A stretch of DNA of 11,613 nucleotides. Origin: Ruminococcus sp. UBA5884. Its GTDB lineage: Bacteria; Bacillota; Clostridia; Oscillospirales; Ruminococcaceae. Of the stretch, positions 7,978 through 11,613 are shown piece after piece. The notes beneath the pieces were generated by a model. That model worked only from the letters and a program-made list of their open reading frames with translations. It ran no database searches and was not told the DNA's origin. The translations under genes and the position numbers were made by a program. Every line of letters begins with the position of its first letter. The first letter of the stretch is position 1. The DNA is taken from assembly GCA_002431975.1 (NCBI GenBank), contig DJFA01000078.1, positions 1 to 11,613 of the forward strand, written 5' to 3'.

Positions 7978-8016
7978 CAGGTCAGTGCAAAAAAAATCTG
8001 CATTGACCTGTTTTTT
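7978..8016 (+). terminator. Rho-independent terminator of secA
   Basis: Arms 7978-7989 and 7999-8010 form a 12-pair stem (one G-T wobble) around an A-rich loop, followed directly by six T (8011-8016). It begins 11 bases after the secA stop. Confidence 0.92.
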
Positions 8017-8021
8017 ATCTA

Positions 8022-8050
8022 TTGACTTTTAATCAATTCTGTGCTATAAT
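8022..8050 (+). promoter_or_regulatory. Promoter of the tRNA-Pro gene
   Basis: TTGACT (8022-8027) and TATAAT (8045-8050) are 17 bases apart with a TG extension at 8042-8043. Transcription would begin near 8057, about ten bases before the mature tRNA 5' end. Confidence 0.85.
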
Positions 8051-8066
8051 ATTTATCGTTGAATGT

Positions 8067-8142
8067 CTGGGTGTGGCGCAGGTGGTAGCGCGCTACCTTG
8101 GGGTGGTAGAGGCCGTGGGTTCAAGTCCCGTCACTCAGACCA
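8067..8142 (+). tRNA. tRNA-Pro (anticodon GGG)
   Basis: A 76-base tRNA with encoded CCA (8140-8142). The acceptor stem CTGGGTG pairs with CACTCAG (one G-U). The D stem GCGC/GCGC encloses AGGTGGTA. The anticodon stem CTACC/GGTAG has loop TTGGGGT, placing GGG at 8100-8102 with G37 as usual in proline tRNAs. The variable loop is five bases, and the T arm GTGGG/CCCGT holds TTCAAGT with two G-U pairs at its base. It would read the proline codons CCC and CCU. It is a single-gene unit with its own promoter and terminator. Confidence 0.97.
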
Positions 8143-8161
8143 GCTTATAAATCCCCGTTTT

Positions 8162-8198
8162 ACACCGTTTGAATAACTTTCAGACGGTGTATTTTTTT
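8162..8198 (+). terminator. Rho-independent terminator of tRNA-Pro
   Basis: Positions 8162-8173 pair with 8179-8190 (12 pairs, one G-T wobble) around a five-base loop, followed by A and seven T (8192-8198). Confidence 0.92.
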
Positions 8199-8204
8199 GT
8201 ATAG

Positions 8205-8356
8205 CAACATAAATTCGACAATGAAATTTTATGATTGAAAACAAGAAATTTTTAATATTATGTAGGGGCAACTGTGTTCGCCCGTCAGGTTTACCGGAAT
8301 TTCAGGCGGGCGAACACAGTTCGCCCCTACAAAAACAATTTATCGAATTAGCATTA
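8205..8356. repeat. MITE-like palindromic element, copy 1
   Basis: A 152 bp element with degenerate terminal inverted repeats (about 8205-8219 and 8342-8356; shared core AATTCGA) and a long central hairpin with arms 8262-8284 and 8307-8330 (one base missing from the left arm). Each arm contains a smaller palindrome, for example GGGCGAAC-ACA-GTTCGCCC at 8308-8326, so cruciform or clover-like folding is possible. It matches copy 2 (10949-11106) along its length in the same orientation, including the A/T-rich flanks. It has no coding capacity, so any movement would need a transposase supplied elsewhere. Confidence 0.85.
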
Positions 8357-8360
8357 TTTT

Positions 8361-8391
8361 AAAAAAATCCGGTCTTTTTTTCAAAGACCGG
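8361..8391 (-). terminator. Terminator of the TIM barrel-ligase gene
   Basis: On the minus strand, 8391-8383 pairs with 8377-8369 (9 pairs, CCGGTCTTT/AAAGACCGG) around a five-base loop, followed by A and seven T (complement of 8361-8367). It begins 11 bases after the stop. T-rich sequence also follows on the plus strand, so it may act in both directions. Confidence 0.88.
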
Positions 8392-8401
8392 ATAAATTTT
8401 T

Positions 8402-10927
8402 TTAAGCAGTAACAATTTTGCTTGCGTCCTGAAGATTAAGTTTTTCAACAGCATCTTCACGCATTTTATATTTAAGTATTTTACCTGCGGCATTCATAGG
8501 GAATCCGTCAACAAAATCGATATATTTAGGAACTTTATGCTTTGCGATATGTGAAACGATATATTCTCTGAGTTCATCAACGGTCATGGTTTCATTTTCC
8601 TTGAGAACCACGCAAGCCATAATTTCCTCGCCGTACTGTTTGTCAGGAACACCTATTACCTGAACATCTTTTACCTTTGGATGAGTGTATATAAATTCTT
8701 CAATTTCCTTAGGATAGATATTTTCGCCGCCTCTGATAATCATATCCTTGATACGGCCGGTAATTTTATAGTTTCCGTCACTTGTGCGTCTTGCAAGGTC
8801 GCCTGTATGAAGCCAGCCGTCCTTATCAATAGCGGAAGCAGTAGCCTCAGGCATTTTATAGTAGCCTTTCATGATATTGTATCCTCTTGCAACAAATTCG
8901 CCGTCAGTATTGTCAGGAAGCTCCTGATTTGTTTCAGGGTCAACTATTTTGCATTCAACAGCGAATATAGGGCCGCCTACAGTATTTACACGGGTTTCAA
9001 GTGAGTCAGTTGTCTTGCTCATTGTGGTAGCCGGAGAAGCCTCGGTCTGACCATATGTTATGCAGATTTCAGGCATATGCATTTTATCAACTACGTCCTG
9101 CATAACCTTTACAGGACAAGGAGAACCAGCCATAATTCCGGTACGCATATATGAGAAATCAGTCTTTTCAAAATCAGGGTGTTCAAGCATAGCGATAAAC
9201 ATTGTAGGAACGCCATGGAAACAGGTTATTTTTTCCTTATTGATGCAGTCAAGAGATTTTCTCGGAGAGAATGCAGTGATAGGGGACATGGTAGTTCCAT
9301 GAGTCATTGATGCAGTCATAGCGAGAACCATTCCGAAACAGTGGAACATAGGAACATGAATCATCATTCTGTCAGCAGTTGAAAGGTCCATGCAGTCGCC
9401 GATAGCTTTTCCGTTGTTTACAACGTTGTAGTGAGTAAGCATGACTCCCTTGGGGAATCCTGTAGTACCTGAAGTATACTGCATATTGCAGACATCATTC
9501 TTGTCAACATTTTCAGCACGTCTTAAAACTTCATTTATTGAAACTGATTCAGCAAGTTTCTTTGTATCCTCCCATGTAAAGCAGCCCGGCTGTTTGCTTT
9601 CGGTAGTGATGATATTTTTAAGGAAAGGCAGACGCTTTGAACTGAGTTTTCCAGGCTCACAGGTTTTGAGTTCCGGACAGAGTTCATTTATAATGCTTAT
9701 ATAGTCAGAATCCTTGTATCCGTCAATCATTACAAGAGTATGAGTATCAGACTGGCGGAGCAGATATTCAGCTTCATGAACCTTATATGCAGTATTCACA
9801 GTAACAAGAACAGCACCGATTTTTGTTGTTGCCCAGAATGTTATATACCACTGAGGAACATTTGTTGCCCAGATAGCTACATGGTCGCCTTTTTTTACAC
9901 CCATTGCAATAAGAGCTCTTGCAAAATTGTCAACATCATCTCGAAACTGCGGATATGTTCTTGTATAGTCAAGTTCTGTATATCTGAAAGCATACTGTTC
10001 AGGAAATTCCTCACATATCCTGTCAAGAACCTGAGGAAATGTATAGTTTATAAGTCTTTCCTTAGGCCATACATATTTTCCGGTTTTCTGGTTATTATCC
10101 TGAAGCTGATGTTTATGTTTTTTTCTGTATTCGTTCATATAGTCGGCAAACTGAGGGAAAACTATACCCGCATCGCTGAGTTCTCCAGCCCAGCGTTTTA
10201 CCCATTCAAGCGACAGATAGCCGTTATATGCGATTTTATTGAGTGCATTCATCATATCTCTTACAGGGAGGTCACCTTCACCCATGATTTTATATGTAAC
10301 AGAGCCGTCAGCATTCATCACGCTGTCCTTGATATGGACAAATCTTATATATCTTCCGATATTTGAAACAGTTGTTTCAGGAGATTCATGCATATATCTG
10401 TAAGGGTGATGTATATCCCATAAAACAGCAACATATTCGCTGTCAACGGCTTCAATTACTTTTTTAAGTCTTTCAGTATCAGCGTATACACCGTTTGTTT
10501 CAACAAGCAGAGTAACATTATGTTCAGCAGCGATTTCAGCGAGTTTTTTAAGTACTGAAACGATATAGTCATCATCAACCTCATCAACAGGCATAGGCTC
10601 TCTGTCAGCGAGTATACGCACATATGGAGTTGAGAGCTTTTCGGCAAGCACGGTATACTGAGTTATTTCTGAAATGATATTGTCATATTCATCTTTGTAT
10701 TTCAGACAGCAGCCGGAAGAAAAACATGGTATTGAAAGTTCAAGTTCAGACAGTTTTGCAATAGTTTCTGAAATATGTGAATCTTTAAAAGGGTGAGCAT
10801 TGAAAGCATAGATATCCTCACCAAGACCTCTTATTTCAATTCCATCAAAGTGAAGGTCTTTTGCCATGGAATAAATGTCTGTCCAGCTTGCGTCAGGACA
10901 GGCGAGAGTAGAAAAACTTAATTTCAT
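8402..10927 (-). CDS. TIM-barrel isomerase-like domain fused to acyl-CoA synthetase
   Basis: One uninterrupted 841-residue reading frame with two enzyme-like parts. Residues about 1-270 resemble the sugar phosphate isomerase/epimerase (AP-endonuclease 2-like) TIM barrel, with a plausible metal site: Glu143 (VETNG), Asp171 (WDIHHP), His198 (VHIKD) and Glu241 (LEW). Residues about 285-835 are an AMP-forming ligase of the acyl-CoA synthetase type, with P-loop YTSGTTGFPKG (484-494), YGQTE (625-629), TGD (708-710), GRIKDMIIRGGENIYPKEIEE, and the A10 lysine Lys816 in AGKILK. The ligase part would activate a carboxylic acid to acyl-AMP and then acyl-CoA; its wording is closest to short/medium-chain FadD or ACSF2-like enzymes. 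The acid and the barrel's substrate are unknown. AGGAGG lies six bases before the ATG, and the gene is monocistronic. It is not a frameshift artefact, since the linker (about 270-290) is charged, in frame and continuous. Confidence 0.93.
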   Translation of the reverse strand: MKLSFSTLACPDASWTDIYSMAKDLHFDGIEIRGLGEDIYAFNAHPFKDSHISETIAKLSELELSIPCFSSGCCLKYKDEYDNIISEITQYTVLAEKLSTPYVRILADREPMPVDEVDDDYIVSVLKKLAEIAAEHNVTLLVETNGVYADTERLKKVIEAVDSEYVAVLWDIHHPYRYMHESPETTVSNIGRYIRFVHIKDSVMNADGSVTYKIMGEGDLPVRDMMNALNKIAYNGYLSLEWVKRWAGELSDAGIVFPQFADYMNEYRKKHKHQLQDNNQKTGKYVWPKERLINYTFPQVLDRICEEFPEQYAFRYTELDYTRTYPQFRDDVDNFARALIAMGVKKGDHVAIWATNVPQWYITFWATTKIGAVLVTVNTAYKVHEAEYLLRQSDTHTLVMIDGYKDSDYISIINELCPELKTCEPGKLSSKRLPFLKNIITTESKQPGCFTWEDTKKLAESVSINEVLRRAENVDKNDVCNMQYTSGTTGFPKGVMLTHYNVVNNGKAIGDCMDLSTADRMMIHVPMFHCFGMVLAMTASMTHGTTMSPITAFSPRKSLDCINKEKITCFHGVPTMFIAMLEHPDFEKTDFSYMRTGIMAGSPCPVKVMQDVVDKMHMPEICITYGQTEASPATTMSKTTDSLETRVNTVGGPIFAVECKIVDPETNQELPDNTDGEFVARGYNIMKGYYKMPEATASAIDKDGWLHTGDLARRTSDGNYKITGRIKDMIIRGGENIYPKEIEEFIYTHPKVKDVQVIGVPDKQYGEEIMACVVLKENETMTVDELREYIVSHIAKHKVPKYIDFVDGFPMNAAGKILKYKMREDAVEKLNLQDASKIVTA

Positions 10928-10933
10928 AAATAG

Positions 10934-10939
10934 CCTCCT
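10934..10939 (-). promoter_or_regulatory. Ribosome binding site of the fusion gene
   Basis: AGGAGG on the minus strand, six bases before the ATG at 10927. It fixes the start of the fusion protein and lies only nine bases from the end of the repeat element. Confidence 0.88.
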
Positions 10940-10948
10940 GTTTTAATG

Positions 10949-11106
10949 TAACGCCAATTCGATAACAAAATTTTATAATTGAAAATATGGGATTTGCCTT
11001 ATATTTTGTAGGGGCGACCATCGGTCGCCCGTTAGATTCATCGGAATTTCAGACGGGCGACCAATGGTCGCCCCTACATAATAAACAATTCATCGAATTT
11101 GCGTTA
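10949..11106. repeat. MITE-like palindromic element, copy 2
   Basis: A 158 bp element bounded by near-perfect 15-base inverted repeats, TAACGCCAATTCGAT (10949-10963) and ATCGAATTTGCGTTA (11092-11106). The outer TA on both ends would fit insertion at a TA dinucleotide, as in IS630/mariner-type elements, but this is inference. The central hairpin has 25-base arms 11008-11032 and 11053-11077 with one mismatch. Each arm is itself a palindrome, for example GGGCGACC-ATC-GGTCGCCC at 11012-11030. It lies between the minus-strand promoter and the ribosome binding site of the fusion gene. Confidence 0.88.
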
Positions 11107-11123
11107 TGTAGCATATACTATTT

Positions 11124-11152
11124 ATTTTACATTATTTTTGGTATTTTGTCAA
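11124..11152 (-). promoter_or_regulatory. Promoter of the TIM barrel-ligase gene
   Basis: On the minus strand, TTGACA (complement of 11147-11152) and TAAAAT (complement of 11124-11129) are separated by 17 bases. Transcription would begin near 11117 and run through the whole repeat copy 2, giving a leader of about 190 bases before the ATG at 10927. No better minus-strand promoter is visible between the repeat and the gene. Confidence 0.78.
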
Positions 11153-11175
11153 ATTTTTTTGCAGTCTGTATAATT

Positions 11176-11216
11176 AAAAATAAAAAAGGAAACCCTTTGA
11201 ATATCAAAGGATTTCC
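11176..11216 (-). terminator. Terminator of the right-edge gene
   Basis: On the minus strand, 11216-11204 pairs with 11200-11188 (13 positions, one A-C mismatch) around a three-base loop. Next come six T, one A and five T (complement of 11176-11187). The hairpin starts seven bases after the stop codon at 11224-11226. Confidence 0.9.
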
Positions 11217-11223
11217 GGTATCA

Positions 11224-11613
11224 TTAAATAAAATTATCAAAAAAGCCTTTTTTTCCTGCCTTTTTAGCATTTTTAGCAATCTTTTTGGCAGCCTTTTTCT
11301 CATACATTGCATCACGTTTGGCAAGTCGTTTTGCTTCCTTGCTGTCAACTTCGGGCTGCTGAGTTTTTTCCTGTTCTTCATCAGGTTCTTTCGGTAAAAT
11401 TTCCGAATCAGTTTTAAGGAGGTCTTTAAGCTTCTGTTTATATACTGATTCGCCGCTGTTCTGATTTGCGGTATTTTTGGAAAGAGTCTGAACAGGCGGT
11501 ACGTATTGTGAAGTTATTGAGGAATGAACATACATATTTCCGCTTACATTGTTATATCTGCTTGCCGGAGCATTTCTCTGTATAGTGGAAGGAGGGACAG
11601 GCTGAACATAGTC
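11224..11613 (-). CDS. Unrecognised Lys/Ala-rich protein, C-terminal part
   Basis: The reading frame is open from the right edge to a TAA at 11224-11226, giving at least 129 residues; the start lies outside the window. The visible part begins with a Pro/Ser/Asn/Gln-rich, probably disordered stretch (PVPPSTIQRNAPASRYNN and on to VPPVQTLSKN). An acidic Glu/Gln segment (DEEQEKTQQPE) follows, then a strongly basic Ala/Lys helix-like tail (EAKRLAKRDAMYEKKAAKK) ending in GFFDNFI. An internal ATG at 11535 exists, but there is no clear ribosome site before it, so it is unlikely to be the start. I do not recognise a family. The basic tail could bind nucleic acid or a membrane surface, but nothing here proves it. 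A strong terminator follows directly, which supports a real gene end. Confidence 0.7.
   Translation of the reverse strand, partial: DYVQPVPPSTIQRNAPASRYNNVSGNMYVHSSITSQYVPPVQTLSKNTANQNSGESVYKQKLKDLLKTDSEILPKEPDEEQEKTQQPEVDSKEAKRLAKRDAMYEKKAAKKIAKNAKKAGKKGFFDNFI

Noticed and set aside
8067..8142. tRNA-Pro as the attachment site of an integrated element
   Set aside because: No duplicated tRNA 3' end is visible elsewhere in the window, and there is no integrase gene. The repeat downstream is a small palindromic element, not an island boundary.
9740..10366. Plus-strand reading frame of 208 codons opposite the fusion gene
   Set aside because: It lies wholly antisense to a well-supported enzyme gene, with no ribosome site or recognisable domain. 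It is explained by the codon use of the real gene.
8205..11106. CRISPR array or riboswitch explanation for the repeats
   Set aside because: There are only two copies 2.7 kb apart with no spacer series. Each is a long palindrome with terminal inverted repeats, and copy 1 lies downstream of genes on both sides, where a riboswitch would not act.
10987..11397. Plus-strand reading frame of 136 codons starting in repeat copy 2
   Set aside because: It begins inside the non-coding palindrome, runs through the minus-strand promoter and terminator, and is antisense to the right-edge gene. No ribosome site precedes it, and its Phe/Ile-rich product looks like translated A/T-rich DNA.

Overview
The window looks like a chromosomal segment of a low-GC Gram-positive anaerobe, most likely a Clostridia member close to Ruminococcus/Oscillospiraceae. 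The reasons are AT-rich DNA with sigma-A-type promoters (TTGACA-17/18-TATAAT, often extended by TG), strong GGAGG ribosome binding sites, a long 956-residue SecA with a C-terminal zinc motif, and clostridial-type phosphofructokinase and Nudix proteins. This assignment is inference from gene style; no 16S or other marker is present.

Layout, plus strand: (1) 34-3484 is a two-gene unit. A membrane-anchored PAS-PAS-GGDEF-EAL protein, predicted to degrade cyclic di-GMP, is followed 17 bases later by 6-phosphofructokinase. (2) 3571-5041 is a Nudix hydrolase with a degenerate pyrophosphatase-like N-terminus, overlapping an endonuclease III gene that starts at TTG. (3) secA (5096-7966) has its own consensus promoter, whose -35 box lies inside the end of the endonuclease III gene, and ends at a strong terminator. 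(4) A tRNA-Pro(GGG) with consensus promoter and its own terminator lies at 8022-8198.

Minus strand: (5) 8402-10927 encodes an 841-residue fusion of a sugar-isomerase-type TIM barrel with an acyl-CoA synthetase (AMP-forming ligase). (6) The C-terminal part of an unrecognised Lys/Ala-rich protein runs off the right edge.

Two related 152-158 bp palindromic elements with terminal inverted repeats (MITE-like) sit on either side of the fusion gene in the same orientation. The right copy lies between the fusion gene's promoter and its ribosome binding site, so it should be transcribed as part of a roughly 190-base leader. The two copies differ by coordinated substitutions that keep the hairpins paired.

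Most of the window is ordinary housekeeping DNA. The points worth a second look are the fusion enzyme, the structured repeat in its leader, the pyrophosphatase-like/Nudix fusion, and the pairing of a cyclic di-GMP phosphodiesterase with a glycolytic kinase. I do not see a phage, CRISPR array, toxin-antitoxin pair or obvious defence system.
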